A DNA stretch of 64,000 bases from Pseudomonas entomophila. GTDB taxonomy: Bacteria; Pseudomonadota; Gammaproteobacteria; Pseudomonadales; Pseudomonadaceae. Location of the stretch: contig NZ_JAAMQI010000004.1 in the NCBI RefSeq assembly GCF_013523165.1, positions 62,001 to 126,000 of the forward strand, read 5' to 3'. Below the pieces are notes generated by a model. The model worked only from the letters and a program-made list of their open reading frames with translations, was not told the DNA's origin and did no database searches. Below, in pieces: positions 9,115-17,340 of this stretch. How positions within the stretch are numbered: the stretch's first letter is position 1; each line of letters begins with the position of its first letter. Both the position numbers and the translations under genes were made by a program.

Positions 9115-10122
9115 ATGTCCATCCGCCGTTACGCGCTCGCCGCTTTGGCCAGTGCCGTGTTTGCCGGTTCTGCCATCGCCAAGGACTACGAACTGCTGAA
9201 CGTGTCCTACGACCCGACCCGTGAGCTGTACCAGCAGTACAACGCCGAGTTCATCAAGCACTGGCAGGCGAGCCATCCGGACGACACGGTCAAGATCCAG
9301 CAGTCCCACGGCGGCTCGGGCAAGCAGGGCCGGGCGGTCATCGACGGTCTGCGGGCCGACGTGGTGACCCTGGCCCTGGCCGGCGACATCGACGAGATCG
9401 CCAAGCTCGGCAAGACCCTGCCTGCGGACTGGCAGACGCGCCTGCCGGACGCCAGCACGCCGTACACCTCCACCATCGTGTTCCTGGTGCGCAAGGGCAA
9501 CCCCAAGGGCATCAAGGACTGGGGCGACCTGGTCAAGAACGACGTGTCGGTCATCACCCCGAACCCGAAGACCTCCGGTGGCGCCCGCTGGAACTTCCTG
9601 GCCGCCTGGGCCTACGGGCTGAAGGCCGGCGGGAGCGAGGACAAGGCCAAGGCCTACGTTCAGACGCTGTTCAAGCACGTCCCGGTGCTGGACACCGGTG
9701 CACGCGGCTCGACCATCACCTTCGTCAACAATGGCCAGGGCGACGTCCTGCTGGCCTGGGAGAACGAAGCCTTCCTGGCGCTGAAGGAAGACGGCGGTGC
9801 CGACAAGTTCGAGATCGTCGTGCCTTCGCTGTCGATCCTGGCCGAACCGCCCGTGGCCGTGGTCGACAAGAACGCCGAGAAGAAGGGCAATACCGAGATC
9901 GCCACCGAATACCTCAAGCACCTGTACAGCCCGGCCGGCCAGACCATCGCTGCGCAGAACTTCTACCGCCCGCGCGACGAGAAGGTCGCCGCCGCGTTCG
10001 CCAAGCAGTTCCCGACGCTCGACCTGGTCACCATCGACAAGGACTTCGGCGGCTGGAAGACGGCCCAGCCGAAATTCTTCAATGACGGTGGGGTGTTCGA
10101 TCAGATCTACCAGGCACAATGA
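9115..10122 (+). CDS. sbp: Periplasmic sulfate-binding protein
   Basis: A 335-residue solute-binding protein of the Sbp/CysP family. The signal peptide ends near residue 22 ([20 protein letters not shown]), and the mature start [13 protein letters not shown] is a family hallmark. Downstream motifs such as SHGGSGKQ and [12 protein letters not shown] contact the sulfate ion in homologues. It hands sulfate (and probably thiosulfate) to CysTWA. A strong stem-loop separates it from cysT, consistent with higher expression of the binding protein. Confidence 0.94.
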   Translation: MSIRRYALAALASAVFAGSAIAKDYELLNVSYDPTRELYQQYNAEFIKHWQASHPDDTVKIQQSHGGSGKQGRAVIDGLRADVVTLALAGDIDEIAKLGKTLPADWQTRLPDASTPYTSTIVFLVRKGNPKGIKDWGDLVKNDVSVITPNPKTSGGARWNFLAAWAYGLKAGGSEDKAKAYVQTLFKHVPVLDTGARGSTITFVNNGQGDVLLAWENEAFLALKEDGGADKFEIVVPSLSILAEPPVAVVDKNAEKKGNTEIATEYLKHLYSPAGQTIAAQNFYRPRDEKVAAAFAKQFPTLDLVTIDKDFGGWKTAQPKFFNDGGVFDQIYQAQ

Positions 10123-10164
10123 ACCGTGCCTGACCCACGCGATACCCTTCAGTAGCCTGCACCG

Positions 10165-10184
10165 GCCCGGGAGTTCTCCCGGGC
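10165..10184 (+). promoter_or_regulatory. Intercistronic stem-loop between sbp and cysT
   Basis: A perfect 8-bp inverted repeat (GCCCGGGA / TCCCGGGC) closed by a GTTC tetraloop, 42 bases after the sbp stop. No T-run follows. It resembles the hairpin between potF and potG and probably serves the same purpose of limiting expression of the membrane subunits. Confidence 0.55.
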
Positions 10185-10209
10185 TTCGTGCGTTCAACCA
10201 GGGACTTTT

Positions 10210-11028
10210 ATGTCACGACGCATTTCCCCTGTCATACCCGGCTTCGGGCTGACACTGGGCTACACCTTGGTGTACCTCAGCCTGATCGTTCTCATTCCGC
10301 TGGCGGCCATGTTCGTGCACGCCGCGCAGCTCACCTGGGACCAGTTCTGGGCCATCATCAGCGCGCCACGGGTGATCGCCGCGCTCAAGCTGAGCTTCGG
10401 CACCGCCTTGTGCGCCGCGCTCATCAACGGCGTCATCGGCACGCTGCTGGCCTGGGTGCTGGTGCGCTACACCTTCCCTGGGCGCAAGGTCATCGACGCG
10501 ATGATCGACCTGCCGTTCGCCCTGCCCACGGCGGTCGCCGGCATCGCCCTCACGGCGCTGTACGCACCGGCCGGCTGGGTCGGGCAGTTCGCCACCGACC
10601 TGGGTTTCAAGATCGCCTACACCCCGCTCGGCATCACCCTGGCCTTGACCTTCGTCACCCTGCCGTTCGTGGTGCGCACGGTGCAACCGGTCCTGGCCGA
10701 CATTCCGCGGGAAGTCGAGGAAGCTGCCGCGTGTCTCGGTGCGCGGCCCTTGCAGGTGTTTCGCCATGTGCTGGCGCCGGCCCTGCTGCCGGCCTGGCTG
10801 ACCGGCTTCGCCCTGGCCTTCGCGCGAGGGGTCGGTGAGTACGGTTCGGTGATCTTCATCGCCGGCAACATGCCGATGAAGACCGAGATCCTGCCGCTGC
10901 TGATCATGGTCAAGCTCGACCAGTACGACTACACCGGCGCGACGGCCATCGGCGTGCTGATGCTGGTGGTGTCCTTCATCCTGCTGCTGCTGATCAACCT
11001 GCTGCAGCGCCGCATCGAAACCCCTTGA
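10210..11028 (+). CDS. cysT: Sulfate ABC transporter permease CysT
   Basis: A 272-residue inner-membrane permease with about six helices and a short basic N-terminus. The EAA loop reads [21 protein letters not shown]. It is one of the two channel subunits of the sulfate/thiosulfate importer. It lies 13 bases upstream of cysW, whose ribosome site AAGGAGG follows the cysT stop. Confidence 0.95.
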   Translation: MSRRISPVIPGFGLTLGYTLVYLSLIVLIPLAAMFVHAAQLTWDQFWAIISAPRVIAALKLSFGTALCAALINGVIGTLLAWVLVRYTFPGRKVIDAMIDLPFALPTAVAGIALTALYAPAGWVGQFATDLGFKIAYTPLGITLALTFVTLPFVVRTVQPVLADIPREVEEAAACLGARPLQVFRHVLAPALLPAWLTGFALAFARGVGEYGSVIFIAGNMPMKTEILPLLIMVKLDQYDYTGATAIGVLMLVVSFILLLLINLLQRRIETP

Positions 11029-11041
11029 AGGAGGCCCGGCC

Positions 11042-11914
11042 ATGTCCCGTTCGACTCTGAACGCCGCCACGGCGGCCAACGCCGCCCGGCGCAGCAGCGC
11101 CACCTCGCGGCGCATCCTGATCATCCTCGCCTGGCTGGTGTTCGCACTGTTCCTGGCGTTGCCGCTGGTGATCGTCGTCTCGCAAGCGTTGAAGAACGGC
11201 TTCGGCACGTTCTTCGAAGCGATCTTCGAGCCCGACGCACTGGCCGCCCTGCGCCTGACCCTGCTCGCCGTGGCCATTTCGGTCCCGCTGAACCTGGTAT
11301 TCGGCGTGTGCGCTGCCTGGTGCGTGAGCAAGTACACCTTCACCGGCAAGAGCATCCTGGTGACCCTGATCGACCTGCCGTTCTCGGTCTCGCCGGTGAT
11401 CGCCGGCCTGGTGTACGTACTGATGTTCGGCGCCCAGGGCCTGCTCGGGCCGTGGCTCCAGGACCACGACATCCAGATCGTCTTCGCCCTGCCGGGGATC
11501 GTTCTGGCCACCATCTTCGTCACCGTGCCGTTCGTGGCGCGTGAACTGATCCCGCTGATGCAGGAGCAGGGCACGCAGGAAGAGGAGGCCGCGCGCCTGC
11601 TTGGCGCCAATGGCTGGCAGATGTTCTGGCACGTGACCGTGCCGAACATCAAGTGGGGCCTGATCTATGGCGTGGTGCTGTGCACGGCGCGGGCCATGGG
11701 CGAGTTCGGCGCGGTGTCGGTGGTGTCCGGACACATCCGTGGCGTGACCAACACCTTGCCGCTGCATGTCGAGATCCTCTACAACGAATACAACCACGTC
11801 GCGGCGTTCAGCGTGGCCAGCCTGCTGCTGATCCTGGCGCTGTTCATCCTACTGCTCAAGCAGTGGAGCGAATCCCGAATCAACCGTCTGCGCCACGCCG
11901 CAGCGGAGGACTAA
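11042..11914 (+). CDS. cysW: Sulfate ABC transporter permease CysW
   Basis: A 290-residue permease with an Ala/Arg-rich cytoplasmic N-terminus and about six helices. The EAA motif is [20 protein letters not shown], and the conserved [16 protein letters not shown] segment is characteristic of CysW. It pairs with CysT. AAGGAGG precedes the ATG and cysA follows after three bases. Confidence 0.95.
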   Translation: MSRSTLNAATAANAARRSSATSRRILIILAWLVFALFLALPLVIVVSQALKNGFGTFFEAIFEPDALAALRLTLLAVAISVPLNLVFGVCAAWCVSKYTFTGKSILVTLIDLPFSVSPVIAGLVYVLMFGAQGLLGPWLQDHDIQIVFALPGIVLATIFVTVPFVARELIPLMQEQGTQEEEAARLLGANGWQMFWHVTVPNIKWGLIYGVVLCTARAMGEFGAVSVVSGHIRGVTNTLPLHVEILYNEYNHVAAFSVASLLLILALFILLLKQWSESRINRLRHAAAED

Positions 11915-11917
11915 TCC

Positions 11918-12907
11918 ATGTCGATCGAAGTGCGTAACGTCAGCAAGCGTTTCAACAGTTTCCAGGCCCTGGACGCCATCAACCTGGACATCAACAGCGG
12001 CGAACTGGTAGCGCTGCTCGGCCCTTCCGGCTGCGGCAAGACGACCCTGTTGCGGATCATCGCCGGGCTGGAGACCCCGGACCAGGGCAGCATCGTGTTC
12101 CATGGCGAGGACGTGTCCGGTCATGACGTGCGCGATCGCAACGTCGGGTTCGTGTTCCAGCACTATGCGCTGTTCCGTCACATGAGCGTGTTCGACAACG
12201 TCGCCTTCGGCCTGCGCATGAAGCCCAAGGGCGAGCGGCCGAACGAAACCCGCATCGCCGAGAAGGTCCACGAGCTGCTGGGCATGGTGCAGCTCGACTG
12301 GCTGGCCGATCGTTACCCCGAGCAACTCTCCGGCGGGCAACGCCAGCGGATCGCCCTGGCCCGTGCGCTGGCGGTCGAACCCAAGGTGCTGCTGCTCGAC
12401 GAGCCGTTCGGCGCGCTCGATGCCAAGGTGCGCAAGGAGCTGCGGCGCTGGCTGGCGCGCCTGCACGAGGACATCAACCTGACCTCGGTCTTCGTGACCC
12501 ATGACCAGGAGGAGGCCATGGAGGTGGCCGACCGGATCGTGGTGATGAACAAAGGCGTGATCGAGCAGATCGGCTCGCCTGGCGAGGTCTACGAGAAGCC
12601 GGCCAACGACTTCGTCTACCACTTCCTGGGGGACTCCAATCGCCTGAGCCTGAGCGAAGGCCACCACGTGCTGTTCCGGCCGCACGAGGTCTCCCTGTCG
12701 CGCCATGAAATCGAAGGCCATCACCCGGCCGAGGTACGCGACATCCGTCCGCTGGGAGCCACCACACGGGTCACCCTCAAGGTCGAAGGGCAAGGTGAGC
12801 TGATCGAAGCCGAAGTGGTCAAGGACCATGACAGCCTCACGGGGCTGGCACGGGGCGAGACGCTGTTCTTCAAGCCGAAGACCTGGCAGAAGCTGAACGA
12901 CGCCTGA
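11918..12907 (+). CDS. cysA: Sulfate ABC transporter ATP-binding protein CysA
   Basis: A 329-residue ATPase of the importer. Walker [10 protein letters not shown] is near residue 37, then the Q-loop [11 protein letters not shown], signature LSGGQ, Walker [12 protein letters not shown] and H-loop THDQEEA. The C-terminal ~90 residues are the TOBE-like regulatory part ending in [15 protein letters not shown] lies upstream of the ATG. Last gene of the sulfate-import operon. Confidence 0.95.
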   Translation: MSIEVRNVSKRFNSFQALDAINLDINSGELVALLGPSGCGKTTLLRIIAGLETPDQGSIVFHGEDVSGHDVRDRNVGFVFQHYALFRHMSVFDNVAFGLRMKPKGERPNETRIAEKVHELLGMVQLDWLADRYPEQLSGGQRQRIALARALAVEPKVLLLDEPFGALDAKVRKELRRWLARLHEDINLTSVFVTHDQEEAMEVADRIVVMNKGVIEQIGSPGEVYEKPANDFVYHFLGDSNRLSLSEGHHVLFRPHEVSLSRHEIEGHHPAEVRDIRPLGATTRVTLKVEGQGELIEAEVVKDHDSLTGLARGETLFFKPKTWQKLNDA

Positions 12908-12909
12908 GG

Positions 12910-12952
12910 CCTCGTGCGTGCGCCCGACGCCCTTGCACGAGGGTTTCGGGCG
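12910..12952 (+). terminator. Overlapping hairpins after cysA
   Basis: Two interlaced inverted repeats: CCTCGTGC (12910-12917) with GCACGAGG (12935-12942), and CGCCCGA (12921-12927) with TCGGGCG (12946-12952). They are mutually exclusive, and neither is followed by a good T-run. A terminator is plausible but not certain. Confidence 0.4.
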
Positions 12953-13103
12953 CGATGCAGCGGGGGGCGTGACGAAAAGCAGGAGGCTACCGCGTTCGAG
13001 ATACGTGCGCGGTGGTGTGTTGCACGGGTGCGGCGAAAGCACCTGAGTTCCCGCGCGGGCTGGCGCTTTTAATATTCTAAAAAAGCCTAGATATAAGATT
13101 AAA

Positions 13104-13111
13104 TATTCCTT
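13104..13111 (+). promoter_or_regulatory. TATTCCTT element upstream of tonB
   Basis: The 8-mer TATTCCTT lies in an AT-rich island (13068-13112) about 95 bases ahead of tonB. The same 8-mer lies upstream of the hydrolase at 15551 and, inverted, upstream of the metQ-like gene at 17227. A shared regulator is inferred. Confidence 0.4.
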
Positions 13112-13204
13112 CCAGAGATAAGCTTCTGGCGTCGATGATTCAGTCATGCGCGGGCAGTCACTGCCCCCCACGAACTGCCTCATGAACCCCCAGGAGTGTG
13201 ATCA

Positions 13205-14023
13205 ATGGGTAATGTCCAGTCGGCCATCAGGGCCCATGACCTGCCAACGCGCTCCGCGCCTGGCGACCTGGTCGAGCTGGGACGTACGTGGCGTGTGCCG
13301 TTGGCGCACCTGCGTCTGCAACGCACGCCGGCCAGCGGCCTGAAGCGTCGCGACCTCGTCGTGCTGGGTCTGCTGGTACTGGCGCTGCATGCCGCGGTCG
13401 CCTACTGGATCCATCGGACGCCGACGCCCGCCTTGCCGGTCGAACCGCCGAAGATTCCGCCCATGACCATCGAGTTCGCCGCGCCGGCGCCTCCGGTGGC
13501 CGAGCCGCCACCCCCTGTACCGGTCGAGCCGCCCCCGCCGCCACCGGCGCCCATGATCGACGAGTTGGCCGCCAAGCCGGCACCCAAGCCCGCGCCGAAA
13601 CCCAAGCCGACGCCCAAGCCCGCGCCCAAGCCGGCACCCACACCGGTTACCAAGCCTGCACCGCCCGCCAGGCCGGTCGACACGCCGCCACCGACGGCGG
13701 CCCCTGCACCCCCTGCGCCTGCGCCCGCCAAGCCCGCGCCGCTGACCCCGGCGTCGGCCAACGCGGCCTACCTGAAGAACCCGGCGCCGGACTATCCGCA
13801 ACTGGCCCAGCGTCGCGGGTGGGAAGGCAGGGTGACCTTGCGTGTCGAGGTCCTGCCCAGTGGCAGCCCTGGCCAGGTGCAGGTCCAGACCAGCAGCGGA
13901 CGGCAGGTGCTGGACGAGGCTGCCTTGGCCGCCGTCAAGCGCTGGCGCTTTGTGCCGGCCAAGCAGGGAGAGGTCGCCCAGGTCGGCTGGGTCAGCGTGC
14001 CCATCGATTTCACCCTTCGCTAA
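13205..14023 (+). CDS. TonB-type energy-transducing protein
   Basis: A 272-residue TonB. An unusually long cytoplasmic N-terminus (about 50 residues) precedes one transmembrane helix (LVVLGLLVLALHAAVAYWIH). Then comes a Pro/Lys/Ala-rich spacer of about 110 residues with many KPAPKP-type repeats, and a C-terminal TonB domain (PDYPQLAQRRGWEGRVTLRV ... LDEAALAAVKRWRFVPA). AGGAG precedes ATG 13205. It couples the proton gradient, via ExbB/ExbD, to outer-membrane receptors. It is followed by exbB and exbD. No TonB-dependent receptor is nearby. It is probably a dedicated paralogue rather than the housekeeping TonB, given its place among sulfur genes. Confidence 0.9.
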   Translation: MGNVQSAIRAHDLPTRSAPGDLVELGRTWRVPLAHLRLQRTPASGLKRRDLVVLGLLVLALHAAVAYWIHRTPTPALPVEPPKIPPMTIEFAAPAPPVAEPPPPVPVEPPPPPPAPMIDELAAKPAPKPAPKPKPTPKPAPKPAPTPVTKPAPPARPVDTPPPTAAPAPPAPAPAKPAPLTPASANAAYLKNPAPDYPQLAQRRGWEGRVTLRVEVLPSGSPGQVQVQTSSGRQVLDEAALAAVKRWRFVPAKQGEVAQVGWVSVPIDFTLR

Positions 14024-14056
14024 TTCGCGTCCCTCAGAACGACCCTTCGGAGCATC

Positions 14057-14785
14057 ATGATCATGAGTGTACTGGCATCTCCCCTTGCATCTGTCGAAAG
14101 CGCCGTCATCTGGTTGCTGGTTGGTTTCTCCACCGCGACCTGGGCGCTGGCCCTCGTCAAGGCCGTACAGTTCGCCCGCCTGAAGCGCCAGGACAAGCGC
14201 TTTCACACGCAGTTCTGGGCGGCATCGAGCTTGGACGCAGCGGCCGAGCCGAGTCACGAGCTGCCGGGGCCGGCTGCACGGGTGGCGCAGTCCGGCTATG
14301 CGGCCATCGCAATCGGCGAGCCTTCCCAGGCCAGCGACCTGAGTCAGGCCATCAATCACCAGGATCGGCTGGAGCGGGCACTGCGTCAGCAGATCGTTCG
14401 TGAGCGACGTTCGTTGGAAACCGGCCTGGCGGTGGTCGCCAGCATTGGCAGTACCTCGCCGTTCATCGGCTTGTTCGGCACCGTCTGGGGCATCATGGAG
14501 GCGCTCAAGGGGATCAGTGCGGCCGGCTCGGCGAGCCTGGAAACCGTCGCCGGTCCGATCGGCGCGGCGCTGGTCGCCACGGGCGTCGGGATCGCGGTCG
14601 CCGTCCCGGCCGTGCTGGTCTACAACTACTTCCTGCGGCGCCTCAAGCTGACCGCCGCCGACCTCGATGACTTCGCCCACGACTTCTACGGCCTGGCCCA
14701 GAAGAGCGCGTTCCGCGTACTGGTCCACCCTGCCGCACGCCGCGCCCAGGCAGGCTTCACCCAGCCTGTGCAGGAGGCGTCCTGA
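14057..14785 (+). CDS. exbB: ExbB/TolQ-family proton channel protein
   Basis: A 242-residue membrane protein of the MotA/TolQ/ExbB family. An N-terminal helix (SAVIWLLVGFSTATWALALV), a cytoplasmic loop, then two helices containing the typical LLFGTVWGIM-like segment (FIGLFGTVWGIMEAL) and the GPIGAALVATGVGIAVAVPA helix. It forms the pentameric channel around ExbD. Start is ATG 14057 or ATG 14063; the GGAG at 14049 fits both. The exbD start is one base after its stop. Confidence 0.92.
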   Translation: MIMSVLASPLASVESAVIWLLVGFSTATWALALVKAVQFARLKRQDKRFHTQFWAASSLDAAAEPSHELPGPAARVAQSGYAAIAIGEPSQASDLSQAINHQDRLERALRQQIVRERRSLETGLAVVASIGSTSPFIGLFGTVWGIMEALKGISAAGSASLETVAGPIGAALVATGVGIAVAVPAVLVYNYFLRRLKLTAADLDDFAHDFYGLAQKSAFRVLVHPAARRAQAGFTQPVQEAS

Positions 14786-14786
14786 C

Positions 14787-15188
14787 ATGGCCTTTTCGAC
14801 CCAGGACAGCGACGAAGTCCTCAGCGAGATCAACGTCACGCCCTTGGTGGACGTCATGCTGGTGCTGCTGGTGGTGTTCATCGTCACGGCACCGCTGTTG
14901 ACCAACGCCATCCCCATCAACCTGCCCAAGACCGAGGCGGTGGCACCGGTGGAGCAGAAGGCGCCGCTGGTGGTGAGCATCGACGGCAGCGGCAAACTGT
15001 TCATCGACAAGGACGAGATTCCGGCCGACACGCTGGAAGCTCGGCTCAAGGCAGCCAAAGGCAAGGATGCCGAATTGCGCGTGCAGCTGCAGGCCGACGA
15101 TGGCGTCAACTATGGCGAAGTGGCCCGGGCGATGGCTGCCATCGAACGGGCCGGGATCACCAAGCTGGCGGTGATTACCGCGCGGTGA
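14787..15188 (+). CDS. exbD: ExbD/TolR-family protein
   Basis: A 133-residue protein with a short cytoplasmic N-terminus containing the family hallmark EINVTPLVDVMLVLLVVFIV; the Asp in the helix is the proton-carrying residue. A periplasmic domain follows. ATG 14787 is preceded by AGGAGG inside the end of exbB. It completes the TonB energising complex, and a strong terminator follows 30 bases later. Confidence 0.93.
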   Translation: MAFSTQDSDEVLSEINVTPLVDVMLVLLVVFIVTAPLLTNAIPINLPKTEAVAPVEQKAPLVVSIDGSGKLFIDKDEIPADTLEARLKAAKGKDAELRVQLQADDGVNYGEVARAMAAIERAGITKLAVITAR

Positions 15189-15217
15189 GGGGCACGTTCT
15201 CCAGGCAAGGGTTTTGG

Positions 15218-15252
15218 GGCCATCGTCGCACTGCGGCGTGGCCTCTTTTTTT
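15218..15252 (+). terminator. Rho-independent terminator after exbD
   Basis: GGCCA (15218) plus CGTCGC pair with GCGGCG plus TGGCC (ending 15243), with one bulged T and a 3-nt loop, followed by TCTTTTTTT. It ends the tonB-exbB-exbD unit. Confidence 0.8.
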
Positions 15253-15461
15253 ACTGGCGATGCAGCCGCTGGTCGATCACGCTGACTTGCATTGGCATCC
15301 ACCTGTGCAGGCTGTGTGAAACGCTAAGGACCAGCACAGAGATCTGGAATGACGTTCACATTGTGTGGGAGCAACTGTCTTTTTCTACTCGGCCCATGCC
15401 CGACCGCATGGGCTGATGTGTGCGCTTACCCGCGACGCAGGTGTGGCTGCGCAAGCAGCTT

Positions 15462-15483
15462 GTGGGAGCGGGCTTGCCCGCGA
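15462..15483. repeat. Single REP sequence
   Basis: GTGGGAGCGGGCTTGCCCGC plus GA, the same core as the REPs at 8561 and 39022. A degraded partner (TGTGGGAGCAACTGTC) lies near 15364. The 15189-15622 gap otherwise holds the exbD terminator and an AT-rich promoter near 15521-15590, with no gene that I can support. Confidence 0.75.
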
Positions 15484-15550
15484 TGAAGCCGCCGCTATCG
15501 AGAGCAAGTACCCCATCCATGTTCATTTAAGTTATTAACAAATATCTTCT

Positions 15551-15558
15551 TATTCCTT
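15551..15558 (+). promoter_or_regulatory. TATTCCTT element upstream of the RBBP9-type hydrolase
   Basis: Second copy of the 8-mer, 64 bases ahead of the hydrolase start and inside an AT-rich island. It sits next to TTTATACTGACC, a possible -10 area. See the copies at 13104 and 17227. Confidence 0.4.
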
Positions 15559-15622
15559 TACGCTCAAAGCAGCGCCTTTATACTGACCACCAAGCACGCA
15601 AACCTCAGTGGAGGCGTCCCCC

Positions 15623-16204
15623 ATGCGCACCGAATCCATTCGCTACCTCATTGTGCCGGGTTGGCAAGGATCGCCAGACAATCATTGGCAAAGTCACTGG
15701 CAACGCAGCCTGCCCAACAGCCTGCGCGTCGAGCAGCGCGACTGGCTCACGCCGCAGCGTCACGAGTGGGTGCGTACGTTGGAGCAGGCCATCGACGCCG
15801 ATCCTTCCCCCGTGATCCTGATCGCCCACAGCCTGGGGTGCATCACCGTCGCGCAGTGGGCGGCCCAGGCCAGCCCACGCCTGCTGCGTCAGGTGCGCGG
15901 TGCCCTGTTGGTGGCGCCGGCCGATGTCGAGCGCCCGGCCTGCGCGCCTGCCTTGCGCAACTTCGCGCCGATTCCCCTGCAACGGCTGCCCTTTCCCAGC
16001 CAGGTGGTCAGCTCCGACAACGATCCGGCGGTCAGCGTCCCGCGCGCCCTGTACCTGGCACGCGCCTGGGGTGCGGAAACCGGGCTGCTGTCCAATGCCG
16101 GACACATCAACGTCACGTCAGGCCACGAGCGTTGGGAGCAGGGCTTCGCCTACCTCTATCGTCTTCAAGGCCGTATCGAACAGCGCGGTCTGCGGCGCGC
16201 CTGA
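15623..16204 (+). CDS. RBBP9/YdeN-family alpha/beta hydrolase
   Basis: A 193-residue cytoplasmic serine hydrolase. The N-terminus IRYLIVPGWQGSPDNHWQ is the signature of the RBBP9/YdeN family, the nucleophile motif is AHSLGC, and the C-terminal SNAGHINVTSGHERWEQG carries the catalytic His. I chose ATG 15623 because GGAGG lies 8 bases upstream; a GTG at 15608 is part of that ribosome site. The natural substrate is unknown. It sits ahead of a sigma54-activator-like gene and between sulfur-uptake modules, so a role in sulfur scavenging is possible but only inferred. Confidence 0.85.
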   Translation: MRTESIRYLIVPGWQGSPDNHWQSHWQRSLPNSLRVEQRDWLTPQRHEWVRTLEQAIDADPSPVILIAHSLGCITVAQWAAQASPRLLRQVRGALLVAPADVERPACAPALRNFAPIPLQRLPFPSQVVSSDNDPAVSVPRALYLARAWGAETGLLSNAGHINVTSGHERWEQGFAYLYRLQGRIEQRGLRRA

Positions 16205-16260
16205 GGCGCTTCCGTCGATGCCACAACGCCTGGTCATCGCGATCCAGGCGGGAGTCCGTC

Positions 16261-17220
16261 ATGAGTGTGCACCCTGTTTTCGGCCAGCCCCTGCTGACCT
16301 TCCCTGAGCTGGACAAGAGCCCGCTGAGCATTCGCGCCAAGGCGCTGGTGTTCGTCGACCCGCGCTCCCGTGCGTTGCGCGAGCGACTCGAAGAGGTGGC
16401 GCGCCTGCCGTTGCCGGTGCTGATCCGCGGCGAGACCGGGACTGGCAAGGAGTTGCTGGCCCGGCAGGTTCACCGTGCCAGCGACCGTTCCGGGCTGTTC
16501 GTCTCGGTCAACTGCGCGGCCATCAGCCCCACGTATGCCGATGCCGAGCTGTTCGGCTACAGCGCTGGCGCCCAGGGCGGCACGGCCAGCAGTCGAGCAG
16601 GCTGGTTCGGCTCGGCCAATGGCGGCACCCTGTACCTGGACGAGATCGCCGACCTGCCGCTGACCATCCAGACCAAGCTGCTGGCGGCCCTTGAGCACCG
16701 AGAAGTCACGCGCGTGGGCGCTGCCCATCCCTTGCCCGTCGATGTGCGCCTGGTGGCCGCGTCCAGCATCGACTTGTCCAGCGCGGTCGCAGCAGGTCGA
16801 TTCAACGAACGGCTGTACCAATACCTGCACGAGGGTGAACTCGAACTACCGGCCTTGCGTGAGCGAGTCGGCGACATCCTGCCGTTGGCCGACTATTTCG
16901 TTGGCATCTACAGCGCGCGCCTGGGGCGGTCCTTGCCTTTGATCGGCGAGGCTGCACAGCTGGCCCTCGAAGCCCACCCCTGGCCAGGCAACACACGGGA
17001 GCTGGAGAACGTCATTCACTTCGCGCTGCTGGTCGGTCAGGGTGACGAAGTGCTACCGGAACACCTTGGGCTGCCCGATACCGCCCCATTGACCCGCCTG
17101 GAAACCGCACTCGAGCAACTGACGCAAGTGCGCGAGCCGTTCTCAGTCGAGGGGATACGTCGCGTGTTGGAGGCAGCGCTGGCACGTTTGCCAAGTCACG
17201 GGAGCGCTGAAACTCGATAA
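16261..17220 (+). CDS. Sigma54-activator-like AAA+ protein with degenerate motifs
   Basis: A 319-residue protein with the central AAA+ domain of bacterial enhancer-binding proteins. Walker A GETGTGKE is at 57-64 and Walker B GGTLYLDEIAD at 121-131; the sensor II region HPWPGNTRELENVI is intact. Three features are abnormal. The sigma54-contacting GAFTGA loop reads GAQGGT (103-108). The two arginine fingers (PspF R162/R168) align with Asn182 and Tyr188. There is no recognisable C-terminal Fis-type helix-turn-helix. There is no receiver or GAF domain either. ATG 16261 has GGGAG upstream. By context it resembles the SfnR-like regulators found with sulfur genes, but it probably does not activate sigma54 in the classical way. 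Confidence 0.8.
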   Translation: MSVHPVFGQPLLTFPELDKSPLSIRAKALVFVDPRSRALRERLEEVARLPLPVLIRGETGTGKELLARQVHRASDRSGLFVSVNCAAISPTYADAELFGYSAGAQGGTASSRAGWFGSANGGTLYLDEIADLPLTIQTKLLAALEHREVTRVGAAHPLPVDVRLVAASSIDLSSAVAAGRFNERLYQYLHEGELELPALRERVGDILPLADYFVGIYSARLGRSLPLIGEAAQLALEAHPWPGNTRELENVIHFALLVGQGDEVLPEHLGLPDTAPLTRLETALEQLTQVREPFSVEGIRRVLEAALARLPSHGSAETR

Positions 17221-17226
17221 AACCAA

Positions 17227-17234
17227 AAGGAATA
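17227..17234 (-). promoter_or_regulatory. Inverted TATTCCTT element upstream of the metQ-like gene
   Basis: AAGGAATA on the plus strand is TATTCCTT on the minus strand. It lies 7 bases after the AAA+ gene stop, in an AT-rich stretch (17216-17280) that probably holds the promoter of the lipoprotein gene. Confidence 0.35.
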
Positions 17235-17340
17235 GGCAGGCAACTAAAAGATATTACTGAGTAATAAAAATTACAGGTATCGTCCGCACACCCTCCTTTG
17301 GCTCGCCGCCCCTGCGGCATTCGTTGTGCAAGGATCTCCC

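Noticed and set aside
13560..13740. A tandem repeat array
   Set aside because: The repeated CCCAAGCCCGCGCC-like units code the Pro/Lys/Ala spacer of TonB and are expected there.
13202..15109. A 635-codon minus-strand frame across tonB-exbB-exbD
   Set aside because: The Arg/Gly-rich translation is the reverse of the TonB proline repeats; the plus-strand genes have ribosome sites and clear families.
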